Positions 28,092-37,707 of a DNA stretch of 64,000 nt are shown here, piece after piece; the first letter of the stretch is position 1, and every line of letters begins with the position of its first letter. The notes under the pieces are model-generated. The model worked only from the letters and a program-made list of their open reading frames with translations, searched no databases and was not told the origin of the DNA. The translations under genes were made by a program, and so were the position numbers. Source of the DNA: Mycolicibacterium austroafricanum (GTDB lineage: Bacteria; Actinomycetota; Actinomycetes; Mycobacteriales; Mycobacteriaceae); contig NZ_HG964459.1 in NCBI RefSeq assembly GCF_000612725.1, positions 107,003-171,002 of the forward strand. The letters are read 5' to 3'.

Positions 28092-30295
28092 CGGCGACGA
28101 TGGAACCGACAACCGCCAGGTCCGCCCCTACCGCGGTGGGCGAACCCGTGCCGCCGCGCCGCCTGCCCGTGATGCCGCTGCGGATGGCCGATCTCGCCGT
28201 CGTCGGTGCGGCGGCGGGTGTGATTGCGATGACGGGCCTACCCAGTGCCGTGCGCGCGGTGAGCCTGGTGGTGTTCATCCTGATCGGTCCCGGCGCCGCA
28301 GTGTTGACGTGGGTGCGGATTCCGCGCCGGGCGCTGGTGTCGGGCGTGCCGGTGCTGGGCATGGCCGTCGTCACTCTCGTCACCATCACCGCGATGTGGT
28401 CCTACCGGTGGAGCCCGCCCGACATACTCTGGACACAGGTGGTGGCGGTCGCCGGCAGCAGCGCGTACTGGTATCACCGCAACCGCACCAGTGTGCTGGC
28501 GATGGCGCACCGGTGGCACTGGCGATCGGCGGCACCACTACCGGCCATGCAGGACAGATCCGTTGTGCGCCGCCAGCTCTCGTTGCTGCTGAGCGGTCTT
28601 GCGGTGGCGATCTGGCTGGCCGCGGTGCCTGGTCTGCCGGGGGTGGACGCCAGCTACTACGGTCTGCTGTTCTCCGGCAGCGGCCCGTTGCTGGCGGTGT
28701 CCATCGCGCTGTGCAGTTGGGCGTTCCTGGTCGCGGTGCGCGACAGGAAACTACTTCCGGCAGCGACGGCCATCGCAGCAGCGATCATCGTCGCGCGGGT
28801 GACCACCGTCGCCGCCACCGAGGTCCCGCTGTGGGACTGGACGTACAAGCATCTGGCGGTCGTCGACTACCTCATGGTGCACGACCGGATAATGCCCGAC
28901 GGCACCGACATCTACGCGCAGTGGACGGCGTTCTTCGCGGTCTGGGCATGGTTCTGTGAGACGACCGGACTGCCCGCCATCACCGCCGCGCACTACTTCA
29001 CCCCGGTCATCCACGTGCTCATCGCGTTGACCGTGTACAGCGCGGCCCGGATCGTCGGTCAGTCCCGCCGGACCGCGCTCGCCGCGGCGTTCATCGTCGA
29101 GGTCGTCAACTGGGTGGGACAGGACTATTTCGCACCGCAGGCATGGGCTTTGGTGCTGGGCTTCGGGCTGTTGGGGCTGCTGCTGGCGTCTCCGCGCAGC
29201 AAGGCGAGCGGGATCCTGGGCATCGTGGTGTTCGCGGCGATGGTGCCCACCCATCAGCTGACGCCGTTCTGGGTGGTGGGGGTCGCGTTTCTGCTGTGCG
29301 GCTTCAAACGTGCCCGACCGAGGTGGGTGGCGTTCGCGATGGCCGCGATTGCGCTCGGCTATCTGCTGCTCAATCTGGAAGCGGTGCTGCCGTACGGGCT
29401 GTTGTCCGGTGGAAGTCCGATCGACAATGCTGCGAGCAATGTGCTGACGTCGGGGCTGCCCGCCAAGGATTTCACGTCGGCGGTGGTGCGTAGCCTGTCG
29501 ATTGTCGTGATCCTCACCGCTTTCGGTTGTGCCGTCTGGCGCTGGCGACGGAAGCGTCCGGTGTTCGCGCTGGGAATCCTCGCCTTCAGTTCCTTTGGTC
29601 TGCTGTTCGGGCAGAGCTACGGAGGCGAGGCGATCTTTCGGGTCTACATGTACGCATTGCTCGGCTGTGCGCTGCTGATCGCCCCCGCGTTGATCGCCGC
29701 CGTGGACGGTGTCGCCTCGGGGGTGCGGCGCGCGCCGGCCAAAGCCGCGGCGATCGCCGGTCTGACGGCGGCATCGGTTGCCGGGTTGCACGGGTATGTG
29801 GCGTTGTGGCCGATGATCTACGAAACGCGGGAACAGGTCGAGTTGATGGATCGCATCACCGACGGCGCCGACGTGCGGACCCGGCTGGTGACGCTGCGGT
29901 TGGGCGGTATGCCGACCCGGCTCAACGCCAGTTATGCCGAAGTGACGCTGCATAATCCGTTCTTCGACGCGACGATCGGCTATGACCTGTGGGATGGTCT
30001 GGATCCCGATCTTCCCCAGCTGAAGGCGCAATTCCCGACGCCGCAAGACATCAAGACTCTCGACGACTATGCGCAATATGATGCGTTCCGGGCCTACGTG
30101 CTCTTCAGCGAGCAGTCCACCAAGGCAGTGCGTTACTACGGCGACTTCCGGCCCGAGGCCGTCGACATCGTGAAGGACGCGCTGCGCCGATCGCCGAACT
30201 GGACGGTGTTCTACGAAGACGGCGAGACGGTCGTGTTCCGCACCGCACATGAATGGGACGTGCCTGCGCAGACCACCGCTGACAGAAGCGGATGA
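28088..30295 (+). CDS. Large polytopic membrane protein, GT-C glycosyltransferase or polymerase-like
   Basis: 735 residues with roughly 13-15 hydrophobic segments up to about residue 580 and a soluble C-terminal domain of about 150 residues. The segment MVHDRIMPDGTDIYAQWTAF resembles the first extracytoplasmic loop of GT-C enzymes, where an acidic residue binds the polyprenyl-phosphate donor, but I see no exact family signature. WVGQDYFAPQAW and PTHQLTPFWVVG are other conserved-looking loops. Its size and place at the end of a glycosyltransferase operon fit a polymerase, ligase or polyprenyl-sugar-dependent transferase. The ATG overlaps the previous stop (ATGA). Confidence 0.7.
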   Translation: MTATMEPTTARSAPTAVGEPVPPRRLPVMPLRMADLAVVGAAAGVIAMTGLPSAVRAVSLVVFILIGPGAAVLTWVRIPRRALVSGVPVLGMAVVTLVTITAMWSYRWSPPDILWTQVVAVAGSSAYWYHRNRTSVLAMAHRWHWRSAAPLPAMQDRSVVRRQLSLLLSGLAVAIWLAAVPGLPGVDASYYGLLFSGSGPLLAVSIALCSWAFLVAVRDRKLLPAATAIAAAIIVARVTTVAATEVPLWDWTYKHLAVVDYLMVHDRIMPDGTDIYAQWTAFFAVWAWFCETTGLPAITAAHYFTPVIHVLIALTVYSAARIVGQSRRTALAAAFIVEVVNWVGQDYFAPQAWALVLGFGLLGLLLASPRSKASGILGIVVFAAMVPTHQLTPFWVVGVAFLLCGFKRARPRWVAFAMAAIALGYLLLNLEAVLPYGLLSGGSPIDNAASNVLTSGLPAKDFTSAVVRSLSIVVILTAFGCAVWRWRRKRPVFALGILAFSSFGLLFGQSYGGEAIFRVYMYALLGCALLIAPALIAAVDGVASGVRRAPAKAAAIAGLTAASVAGLHGYVALWPMIYETREQVELMDRITDGADVRTRLVTLRLGGMPTRLNASYAEVTLHNPFFDATIGYDLWDGLDPDLPQLKAQFPTPQDIKTLDDYAQYDAFRAYVLFSEQSTKAVRYYGDFRPEAVDIVKDALRRSPNWTVFYEDGETVVFRTAHEWDVPAQTTADRSG

Positions 30296-30301
30296 CGCGA
30301 G

Positions 30302-31564
30302 TCAGGTGGGGGATGTGCTGCGCAGAAAGGACTGTGCCCGCGTCGGCACCGAATTCAGCGCCGCAGCCACACGTTCAGCATCGAACACCGAGTCGTGGAA
30401 CTCGGCCGTCATCCACAATGCCCCCGTCACCGTCGCCGTCGTGACCGTCACGCCGCACGGGCCGACCGGATCGCTGGCGACGAGGATCCGGGCCTCCTCC
30501 GGGTCGCTGAACGACCACCCCGCGCGCGGCACCGTGCCGATGCTCGAGTGCAGTAGCCGCAGCTGTGGTTGCGTGGAGACCGTCCACTCGGTGCGGCGAT
30601 CCTTCCGCATCGCCGCCCTGGCCTTCACCGAGCTGACCGCGAGATTGGCTACCGGCCGGCCCATCCCGACGGCCGCCGTCATCGCGTCGTGGAGTCCGCG
30701 CGGACCGGCGTGGCGGTCGACGGTGAAATCCAGTCCGGCGGAGAACGACGCGAGGGTGTCCCACCCGTCCGGCAGGTAGCGGCGAACATCGAACGGCAGC
30801 GTGACGGTCGGGTCGACGTCGAATCCGACACCCGAAAATGCCTCGTGCAGCGCGCAAGTGAAGAGCGCGAACATGCTCACCCCGGGCAGAGCCGAATCAC
30901 GTTGCCGCCGTAGCTCGGTCACGGTGTGGGTGGGAATGCGCGCGACCCGCGTCGCGGGAGACGGGTGGATGTCGGCGCTGCGCACCGCGGTGGGCTCGAC
31001 CGGGCCGGTGTTGTTGCGTCGGTGCTGCCGCCACAGCGGCAGCAGTCGTTGTGGTCCCAGTGCAACGGTGCGCACCGCGGCGGCGAGCAGAGGCGAGACC
31101 GAGTGCCGGTAGGGAGCCCACAGACCGGTGTCGGCGGCATCGGCGCAGCCGAACAGCACAGCCACCAGCATGTCCAGCAGCGGGATCTCGCCGAGCCCGT
31201 GGCTGAAGTCGATGGCCAGGTAGTGGTCGCTTGCGAGGACTCTGATGCCACCGTCGGGCAACTGTCGTAATTCGGCCAGCAGCGCAACAGGATTCGCGCC
31301 GGGGACAAGCATGGTCGACGCCGTGACGGCTTGTCCGGGACCATCAGGTGCGTAGTGCCAACAGGTGCTCGTCGTGGCGGGGCGCAGACCGATGCGGGTC
31401 TCCGGGCCCACGGCTGACATCGCCGCGAAACGCGCTCGGAGCGTATCGAGCGGCGGCACTTCGACCGGGCCGAGTACCACCGCCGAGCGCCGGTGGCTGT
31501 GTTGGACGTCCAGCGCGGCCACTCGAACTGTGCCCAGCCGCCTGCGGCGTAGAGAAAGGGGCAT
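30302..31564 (-). CDS. Condensation/PapA-like acyltransferase superfamily protein
   Basis: 420 residues. The protein has the layout of CoA- or carrier-dependent acyltransferases (NRPS condensation, PapA, wax ester synthase). The usual HxxxDG appears as SHGLGEI, with His122 and Glu126 in the aspartate position. The second half has VDPTVTLPFDVRRYLPDGWD and FSFDPEEAR-like segments (WSFSDPEEARILVAS). An O- or N-acyl transfer is the likely role. I chose the ATG at 31564 over one 102 bases upstream because the earlier residues are compositionally unlike the rest. It converges on the polytopic gene with six bases between stops, and could accept the acyl group activated by the flippase-NRPS protein. 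Confidence 0.6.
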   Translation of the reverse strand: MPLSLRRRRLGTVRVAALDVQHSHRRSAVVLGPVEVPPLDTLRARFAAMSAVGPETRIGLRPATTSTCWHYAPDGPGQAVTASTMLVPGANPVALLAELRQLPDGGIRVLASDHYLAIDFSHGLGEIPLLDMLVAVLFGCADAADTGLWAPYRHSVSPLLAAAVRTVALGPQRLLPLWRQHRRNNTGPVEPTAVRSADIHPSPATRVARIPTHTVTELRRQRDSALPGVSMFALFTCALHEAFSGVGFDVDPTVTLPFDVRRYLPDGWDTLASFSAGLDFTVDRHAGPRGLHDAMTAAVGMGRPVANLAVSSVKARAAMRKDRRTEWTVSTQPQLRLLHSSIGTVPRAGWSFSDPEEARILVASDPVGPCGVTVTTATVTGALWMTAEFHDSVFDAERVAAALNSVPTRAQSFLRSTSPT

Positions 31565-31651
31565 TTGCCTGCCGAACCTATCAGAACACCTCGTTACGCC
31601 GGTGCGACCCGGATTCCGGGGTTCTTGCTGATGACGGCCGGAGCCGTTCTG

Positions 31652-31657
31652 TAGTTT
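31652..31657 (+). promoter_or_regulatory. -10 hexamer for the YhhN-family gene (leaderless)
   Basis: TAGTTT ends seven bases before the ATG at 31665. Confidence 0.4.
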
Positions 31658-31664
31658 CTGGCGC

Positions 31665-32399
31665 ATGACGACAGTCGACCGACGCGATGCGCCGAGGCTC
31701 CGAGGGCGGGCGTTGTGGACGGCCGCCGCGGTGGTGGCGGCCGGTTACGGGGTGTTCCTGATCATCACCGCGACCCGGCTGCCGGCGGGGGCGGAGCTCA
31801 CCGGGCAGTTCGTGTTGCAGCCGGCGGTCAAGGCGTTGGCCGCGGTGCTGCTGGCGGGAGCCGCGCTGACCCACCGCATCGGCCGGGAGCGCCGATGGCT
31901 GGTCGGTGCGCTGCTGTTCTCCGCGGCCGGGGACTACCTGCTCGCCATGCCGTGGTGGGAGCCGTCGTTCGTGCTGGGGCTGGCCGCGTTCCTGGTCGCG
32001 CACCTGTGCTTCCTGGCGGCGCTGCTGCCGCTCGCGGTGTCGTCACCGCCCCGGCTGGCCGCGGCAGGCGCCGTGGTGGCGGCCTGTGCGGCCTTGCTGG
32101 TCTGGTTCTGGCCGCGACTGCTCGAGCAGGGGATGGCGCTGCCGGTCACCGTCTACATCGCGGTGTTGGGCGCCATGGTGTGTACGGCGCTGCTGGCAGA
32201 CCTGCCCACCCCGTGGACCGCCCTGGGCGCGGTGTGTTTCGCGGTGTCGGACGCGATGATCGGCATCAGCAGGTTCGTGCTCGGATCAGAGGCGCTGGCG
32301 GTGCCGATCTGGTGGGCCTACGCCACGTCGCTGCTGCTGATCACCGCGGGGCTGCTGTTCGGCCGGGCGTCCGTCCCGTCTGCTACACCTGCGGTGTGA
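31665..32399 (+). CDS. YhhN-family membrane protein (lysoplasmalogenase-like, Rv1401-like)
   Basis: 244 residues, eight hydrophobic segments. The family signature is visible in [14 protein letters not shown] and [17 protein letters not shown], with the paired acidic residues that YhhN/TMEM86 lysoplasmalogenases use to hydrolyse vinyl-ether lysolipids. The activity in mycobacteria is not established. It lies immediately before priA, as Rv1401 does, and marks the return to conserved synteny after the accessory region. Its TGA overlaps the GTG of priA. Confidence 0.85.
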   Translation: MTTVDRRDAPRLRGRALWTAAAVVAAGYGVFLIITATRLPAGAELTGQFVLQPAVKALAAVLLAGAALTHRIGRERRWLVGALLFSAAGDYLLAMPWWEPSFVLGLAAFLVAHLCFLAALLPLAVSSPPRLAAAGAVVAACAALLVWFWPRLLEQGMALPVTVYIAVLGAMVCTALLADLPTPWTALGAVCFAVSDAMIGISRFVLGSEALAVPIWWAYATSLLLITAGLLFGRASVPSATPAV

Positions 32400-34396
32400 C
32401 CATCACCCGGCAGGCCGCCGAGCACGAGCCCGTGGCGCGTGTGCTGCCGATGCTCACGGTGCCACACCTCGACCGCGAGTTCGACTACCTGGTGTCGGCC
32501 GAGCAGTCCGACGACGCCCAGCCCGGGGTGCGGGTGCGGGTCAGGTTCCACGGCCGCCTCGTCGACGCTTTCATCCTCGAAAGACGTTCGGACACCGACC
32601 ATGTCGGCAAGCTCGGCTGGCTGGAGAAGGTGGTGTCCGCCGAGTGTGTGCTGACCCATGACGTGCGGCGACTGGTGGACGCGGTGGCCGCCCGGTACGC
32701 GGGCACCCGCCCCGACGTGCTTCGGCTGGCGGTGCCGCCCCGGCACGCCAACGCCGAGAAGAAGATCCGCGAACCGCTTGCGCCGCTGACGCCCGCAACC
32801 GTCGAGACCCCCGCATGGCAGGCCTACAGCGGCGGACCGCAGTTCATCGCCGCGCTGGGCGACGGCCGGGCCGCGCGGGCGGTGTGGCAGGCCCTGCCCG
32901 GCGAGTCCTGGCCGCAGCGACTGGCCGAGGCGGGTGCGGTGACCGTCCATTCCGGGCGCGGGGTGCTCGCCGTGGTCCCCGATCAGCGCGACATCGACAC
33001 GCTCCACGCGGCCGCGGTCGAGCACGTGGACGCCGACAGGGTGGTGGCGCTGTCGGCGGGCCTGGGTCCGGCCGAGCGGTACCGGCGCTGGCTGGCAGTG
33101 CTGCGGGGCGATGCGCGATTCGTGATCGGTACGCGCAGTGCGGTTTTCGCGCCGGTCGCCGATCTGGGGCTGGTGATGCTGTGGGACGACGGCGACGATT
33201 CGCTGTCCGAACCGCGCGCACCCTACCCGCACGCCAGGGAGGTCGCGATGCTGCGCGCACACCAGGTGCGCTGCGCGGCGATGATCGGCGGCTATGCGCG
33301 CACCGCTGAAGCACACGCGTTGGTGCACAGCGGCTGGGCCCACGACCTGACCGCGACCAGGCAGACCGTCCGTGCGCACTCGCCCAGGGTGATCGCGTTG
33401 GAGGACAGCGCGTACGCCCAGGAGCGCGACCCCGCCGCCCGCACCGCGCGGCTCCCGACAGTGGCCCTGGACGCGGCGCGCAAGGCACTCGCCGGTGACG
33501 CCCCCGTCCTGGTGCAGGTGCCGCGCCGGGGTTACGTGCCCGCATTGGCCTGTGCCCGCTGCCGCAGCGTCGCCAGGTGCAGGCACTGCACGGGGCCGCT
33601 GTCGCTGCCCGGCCGGGACGCCCCCGGTGCGCTGTGCCGATGGTGTGGGCGTGAGGAACCGGCGCTGCGCTGCACCCGGTGCGGATCCGATGCGGTGCGC
33701 GCTGTCGTCGTGGGCGCCCGCCGCACTGCCGAGGAACTGGGCCGTGCGTTCCCCGGGACGCCCGTCGTCACTTCCGGCGGCGACGACGCCGTTGCGACGG
33801 TGCCGCAGCGGGCCGCTGTCGTCGTCGCGACACCCGGCGTCGAACCCCGGGCCGACGGTGGATACGGGGCCGCGCTGCTGCTCGACACCTGGGCGCTGTT
33901 GGGACGTCAGGATCTGCGGGCCGCCGAGGACGCCCTGCGCCGCTGGATGGCGGCAGCCGCGCTGGTCCGCAGCCGCGCCGACGGAGGGGTGGTCGCGGTC
34001 GTCGCGGACTCCTCGATCCCCACTGTTCAGGCGCTGATCCGGTGGGACCCGGTGGGGCACGCCGAGTCGGAGTTGGCTTCGCGCGGCGAGGTCGGACTGC
34101 CGCCCGCCGTGCACATGGCGGCCGTGGACGGGCCGTCGCAGGCGGTGAACGCGCTGCTCGGCGCCGCAGCGCTGCCGCAGACAGCCGACGTGCTGGGACC
34201 GGTCGACCTGCCGCTGGGAGCCCGCCGACCCGCGGGGCTGGACACCGACATGCCGGTCAACAGGATGCTGGTCCGGGTGCCCAGAGACGACGGGCTGGCG
34301 CTCGCTGCCGCCCTGCGACGGGCCACCGCCGTGCAGAGCGCGCGCCACGACCAGGAGCCGGTTCGCGTCCAGATCGACCCGTTGCACATAGGGTGA
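32396..34396 (+). CDS. priA: Primosomal protein N' (PriA), actinobacterial form without helicase motifs
   Basis: 666 residues. The N-terminal 3'-DNA-binding domain starts [20 protein letters not shown], and the zinc-binding cysteines are in [13 protein letters not shown] and [16 protein letters not shown] at about residues 390-430. The place of the Walker A loop has no GxGKT motif and DEAH is absent, so ATP-driven unwinding is unlikely; this degeneration is usual for actinobacterial PriA. It should help restart stalled replication forks. The GTG at 32396 overlaps the YhhN stop; the frame stays open further upstream only as a shadow. Confidence 0.92.
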   Translation: MTITRQAAEHEPVARVLPMLTVPHLDREFDYLVSAEQSDDAQPGVRVRVRFHGRLVDAFILERRSDTDHVGKLGWLEKVVSAECVLTHDVRRLVDAVAARYAGTRPDVLRLAVPPRHANAEKKIREPLAPLTPATVETPAWQAYSGGPQFIAALGDGRAARAVWQALPGESWPQRLAEAGAVTVHSGRGVLAVVPDQRDIDTLHAAAVEHVDADRVVALSAGLGPAERYRRWLAVLRGDARFVIGTRSAVFAPVADLGLVMLWDDGDDSLSEPRAPYPHAREVAMLRAHQVRCAAMIGGYARTAEAHALVHSGWAHDLTATRQTVRAHSPRVIALEDSAYAQERDPAARTARLPTVALDAARKALAGDAPVLVQVPRRGYVPALACARCRSVARCRHCTGPLSLPGRDAPGALCRWCGREEPALRCTRCGSDAVRAVVVGARRTAEELGRAFPGTPVVTSGGDDAVATVPQRAAVVVATPGVEPRADGGYGAALLLDTWALLGRQDLRAAEDALRRWMAAAALVRSRADGGVVAVVADSSIPTVQALIRWDPVGHAESELASRGEVGLPPAVHMAAVDGPSQAVNALLGAAALPQTADVLGPVDLPLGARRPAGLDTDMPVNRMLVRVPRDDGLALAAALRRATAVQSARHDQEPVRVQIDPLHIG

Positions 34397-36225
34397 TGCC
34401 CATGTCGGTGGGACGCCTGGTCAAAGCGCTGATCCCGCTGATCCTGATCGCCTTCGGGGTGCTGTGGCCCGTGGTGTTCCACGGCGGGTCGAGCGCCTCG
34501 GAGATCGACGACCCCGTGGTGATCGCCGACTACGACGTCGACATGGTCGTCGACGACGCCGGCGACATGACCGCGGTGGAGACACTGACCACCGAGTTCT
34601 ACACCACCGCCCGGCACGGCATCTTCCGGTACTGGGACGTGGCCAACCCGAACAGCCCGTATGTGCGGCAGAAACCCGAGGTCACCTCGGTGCTGCTGGA
34701 CGGCCGGCCGGTGCCCTACCAGATGCTGTGGGAGGACGCCGGACGGTTCCGGGTGGCCAAGATCGGCGACCCCGACCGCTACCTGAGCGACGGCACGCAC
34801 GTCTTCGAGATCCGCTACACCATCCCCGGCGTCCTGGACCCGGGAGGCACCGGTGCGGACCGGCAGTTCGCCGGATCCACCGGCGGCCCAGACTCATCAC
34901 CGTCGGTTTTCTACTGGAACGTCATCGCCCCCGCCTGGAACAACCGCATCGACCGTGCCGACATCACCGTCACGCTGCCCGGCGACATCGGTACCGCGCA
35001 GTGCTCGGTCGGCTTCGGGGTGGGCCGCGAATGTGACGAACTGACCGTCGACGGCAACCGTGTCCAGTTGACCGCGGAATCGTTGCCGCCGCGGACCCCG
35101 GTGACGCTCCGCGCCGGGGTCGACGTGCCGACGCCGCCGAGGGCCGAAGTGCTGTGGCCCCACACCTGGGACCGGGTGCTGGGCCGGTCGGTTGACGGCG
35201 TGGCCTGGATGGTGGGGCTCACCGTGGCGTTCGGCATCCTCGCGCTGCTGTGGTTCCGCTCGGTCCTGGAGCGATCGCCCGGATTCCCGCTGCAGTACGC
35301 CCCGCCACCCGGCTTGGGGCCGGTGCAGGCCGAGTACATCCGCACCGAGTCCGTGTCCAAGCACGGTCTGACGGCCACGCTGTTCTACCTCGCCGAGCGG
35401 AACCTGGTCGCGCTGCGCCAGGTCAGCGACGAGCACTGGGAGATCAAGGGCATCGCCGAACCCGGGAAATGGGCCGACGTGGACCCGGTCAGCATCGCGG
35501 TCGCCTCCAGGCTGAAGGTGCTGAACCCCGGCTCCGAGTTCGACGCCAAGAAGACGGTCAAGTCGGGGGAGAAGCTGAACAAGGCGAAGGCCGACATGGC
35601 CAAGGCGGTCGAGAAGTGGGCCGTCGAGTCCGGGTTGCTCGTGCCGCGCAAGAAGGAATTGTGGCTACGCGCGGCGAACGTGGCCGCGTTCGTCCTGATG
35701 ATCTGTGGGTTCTTCCGCTGGGGATTCCCCGCCACGATGTGGGCGCTGCCGTTCGCGGCGTTCTTCCTGTTCTCGGCGGGCTCGTGGCGGGACGGCGTCG
35801 GCACCCGGCGCACCGCGGCGGGGCGTGAATTGTGGTCCCGGGCGGGCGGTTTCCACCGCATGCTGGCCACCGACTCCGCCGAGACCCGCTTCGACTTCTC
35901 GGCGCGCAAAGATCTCTACACCGCCTACATCCCGTTCGCCGTCGCGGCCGGGGTCGCAGCGCTGTGGGCGAAGAAGTACGAGGCCTATACGGGTGCCGTT
36001 GCGCCGCAACCGGACTGGTACGGCACGTCGACCTCGTCATCGACGAGCCGGGGGATCAGCGGCGGAGGCGGCGCCGACTTCGACAGTTTCGAATCGGCGC
36101 TGTCGTCCTCGATCGGCGCCTACACCGCTTCTCAGTCGTCATCCTCGTCCTCATCGGGCGGTGGCAGCTCCAGCAGCGGTGGCGGCGGCGGTGGCGGCGG
36201 CGGAGGAGGTGGTGGATCGTGGTGA
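34396..36225 (+). CDS. DUF2207 membrane protein
   Basis: 609 residues. An N-terminal hydrophobic segment (LVKALIPLILIAFGVLWPVV) precedes an extracytoplasmic domain of about 230 residues with DYDVDMVVDDAGDMTAVETL and ARHGIFRYWDV, the DUF2207 pattern. Transmembrane segments follow at about 275-295 and 430-470, and the C-terminus is a low-complexity Ser/Gly tail ending in a run of glycines and GSW. DUF2207 proteins commonly pair with LemA, as here, but have no proven activity. The ATG at 34396 overlaps the priA stop; ATG 34402 is also possible. Confidence 0.85.
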   Translation: MPMSVGRLVKALIPLILIAFGVLWPVVFHGGSSASEIDDPVVIADYDVDMVVDDAGDMTAVETLTTEFYTTARHGIFRYWDVANPNSPYVRQKPEVTSVLLDGRPVPYQMLWEDAGRFRVAKIGDPDRYLSDGTHVFEIRYTIPGVLDPGGTGADRQFAGSTGGPDSSPSVFYWNVIAPAWNNRIDRADITVTLPGDIGTAQCSVGFGVGRECDELTVDGNRVQLTAESLPPRTPVTLRAGVDVPTPPRAEVLWPHTWDRVLGRSVDGVAWMVGLTVAFGILALLWFRSVLERSPGFPLQYAPPPGLGPVQAEYIRTESVSKHGLTATLFYLAERNLVALRQVSDEHWEIKGIAEPGKWADVDPVSIAVASRLKVLNPGSEFDAKKTVKSGEKLNKAKADMAKAVEKWAVESGLLVPRKKELWLRAANVAAFVLMICGFFRWGFPATMWALPFAAFFLFSAGSWRDGVGTRRTAAGRELWSRAGGFHRMLATDSAETRFDFSARKDLYTAYIPFAVAAGVAALWAKKYEAYTGAVAPQPDWYGTSTSSSTSRGISGGGGADFDSFESALSSSIGAYTASQSSSSSSSGGGSSSSGGGGGGGGGGGGGSW

Positions 36226-36755
36226 GATTCCTGCTGATCGTGGCTCTGGTTCTGGCGGTGCTGGTGCTGATCGGTTTCGTGGTCGGATACAACAGGATCC
36301 GCTCGGCTGACGTCCGCGTCGCCGAGGCGCTGTCGGGTATCGACGTCGAACTGACCCGGCGTGCCTCGCTGATCCCCAGTCTGGTGCACACCGTGCAGAC
36401 CTTCGCCACGCACGAGAAGGGCATCCTCGACCGCGTGACCGATGCCAGGGCGGCGCTGACGTCGGCCACCGGCGGCAAGTCGATCGCCGAGCGCAGCGCC
36501 GCCGAGAAGCAACTCGACTCCGCGCTGGTGCCGCTGCTGGCGCTGGGCCAGAACTACCCGCAGCTGAACTCGTCGAACAACTTCCTGGATCTGCAGCGCA
36601 ACCTCGCCGACACCGAGGACAAGCTGGCCTTCGCGCGGCAGTACTACAACGACGCCGTGGCCACCCTCAACCGGCAGCTCACCACGATTCCGTGGATGTT
36701 CGTCGCGCCGCTGACAGGGGTGGCCGAGAAGGAGTACTACCAGACGCCCAGATGA
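36219..36755 (+). CDS. LemA family protein
   Basis: 178 residues. One N-terminal transmembrane helix (FLLIVALVLAVLVLIGFVVG) is followed by the LemA helical domain with IDVELTRRASLIPSLVHTV and NFLDLQRNLADTEDKLAFAR and the closing FVAPLTGVAEKEYYQTP. LemA proteins form membrane-attached coiled bundles of unclear function. Tandem GTGs at 36219 and 36222 follow GGAGGAGGT, which itself encodes part of the glycine tail of the DUF2207 protein; I chose the first. The two genes overlap and are surely co-translated. Confidence 0.9.
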   Translation: MVRFLLIVALVLAVLVLIGFVVGYNRIRSADVRVAEALSGIDVELTRRASLIPSLVHTVQTFATHEKGILDRVTDARAALTSATGGKSIAERSAAEKQLDSALVPLLALGQNYPQLNSSNNFLDLQRNLADTEDKLAFARQYYNDAVATLNRQLTTIPWMFVAPLTGVAEKEYYQTPR

Positions 36756-36762
36756 GCGTCCC

Positions 36763-36768
36763 TAGACT
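36763..36768 (+). promoter_or_regulatory. -10 hexamer for fmt (leaderless)
   Basis: TAGACT ends six bases before the fmt GTG at 36775. Confidence 0.45.
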
Positions 36769-36774
36769 GACGCG

Positions 36775-37707
36775 GTGCGTCTCGTCTTCGCCGGCACCCC
36801 GGAGCCCGCCCTGCCCTCACTGCAACGGTTGATCGACTCTGACCGCCACGAGGTGATCGCCGTGATGACCCGCCCGGACGCGGTCGCCGGACGTCGCGGC
36901 CGCCCGTCGCCCTCGCCGGTGGCGCAGCTGGCGGCCGCGCACGGCATCCCGGTGCTCAAGCCCGCCCGCCCGAATTCCGGGGAGTTCGTCGCCGAACTGA
37001 GCGCACTGTCCCCGGACTGCTGCGCGGTGGTCGCCTACGGCGCGCTGCTGGGGGACGCTCTGCTCGCGGTGCCCGCCCACGGCTGGGTGAACCTGCACTT
37101 CTCGGTGCTGCCGGCGTGGCGGGGCGCAGCGCCCGTACAGGCCGCGCTCGCCGCCGGCGACGAGGTGACCGGGGCGACGACGTTCCAGATCGAGCGCAGC
37201 CTGGACTCCGGACCGGTCTACGGTGTGGTGACCGAGACGATCCGGCCCACCGACACCGCCGGCGATCTCCTGGAGCGGCTTTCGGTGTCGGGCGCCGGCC
37301 TGTTGGAAGCGACCATGGACGGCATCGAGGACGGCACCCTCACCGCGGTGCCGCAACCGCCCGAAGGGGTGAGCGTCGCGCCCAAGGTCACCGTCGACGA
37401 CGCCCGGATCCGCTGGGAGCTGCCCGCACACGTCGTCGACCGGCGCGTCCGCTCCGTCACCCCCAATCCGGGTGCCTGGACGATGATCGGTGACCAGCGG
37501 ATCAAGGTCGGTCCCGTCACGGTCGCCGGCGACGGACCCAAAGGTCTTGAGCCAGGCGAGATCCGGGTGGACAAAAAGCACATTCACGTCGGCACGGGTT
37601 CGGATGCGGTGCTATTGGGCACCGTGCAGCCGCCCGGAAAGAAACCGATGAACGCAGCGGACTGGGCCAGGGGCGCCCGACTGGACGAGAACGGGTGGGC
37701 CCGGTGA
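36775..37707 (+). CDS. fmt: Methionyl-tRNA formyltransferase
   Basis: 310 residues. It formylates initiator Met-tRNA using 10-formyl-tetrahydrofolate. The N-terminal catalytic domain shows [15 protein letters not shown] and the formyl-folate signature in [19 protein letters not shown]; the C-terminal OB-like tRNA domain begins at about residue 205. Starts with GTG directly after a -10-like hexamer, with no ribosome site. The stop overlaps the start of rsmB. Confidence 0.96.
   Translation: MRLVFAGTPEPALPSLQRLIDSDRHEVIAVMTRPDAVAGRRGRPSPSPVAQLAAAHGIPVLKPARPNSGEFVAELSALSPDCCAVVAYGALLGDALLAVPAHGWVNLHFSVLPAWRGAAPVQAALAAGDEVTGATTFQIERSLDSGPVYGVVTETIRPTDTAGDLLERLSVSGAGLLEATMDGIEDGTLTAVPQPPEGVSVAPKVTVDDARIRWELPAHVVDRRVRSVTPNPGAWTMIGDQRIKVGPVTVAGDGPKGLEPGEIRVDKKHIHVGTGSDAVLLGTVQPPGKKPMNAADWARGARLDENGWAR

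Noticed and set aside
31715-32395. N-terminal extension of priA upstream of the GTG at 32396
   Set aside because: The extension overlaps the YhhN gene in another frame and is low-complexity Gly/Arg/Val; PriA homology begins at [10 protein letters not shown].
33679-34395. N-terminal extension of the DUF2207 protein
   Set aside because: It lies within priA in another frame; a proper signal segment starts at 34396.
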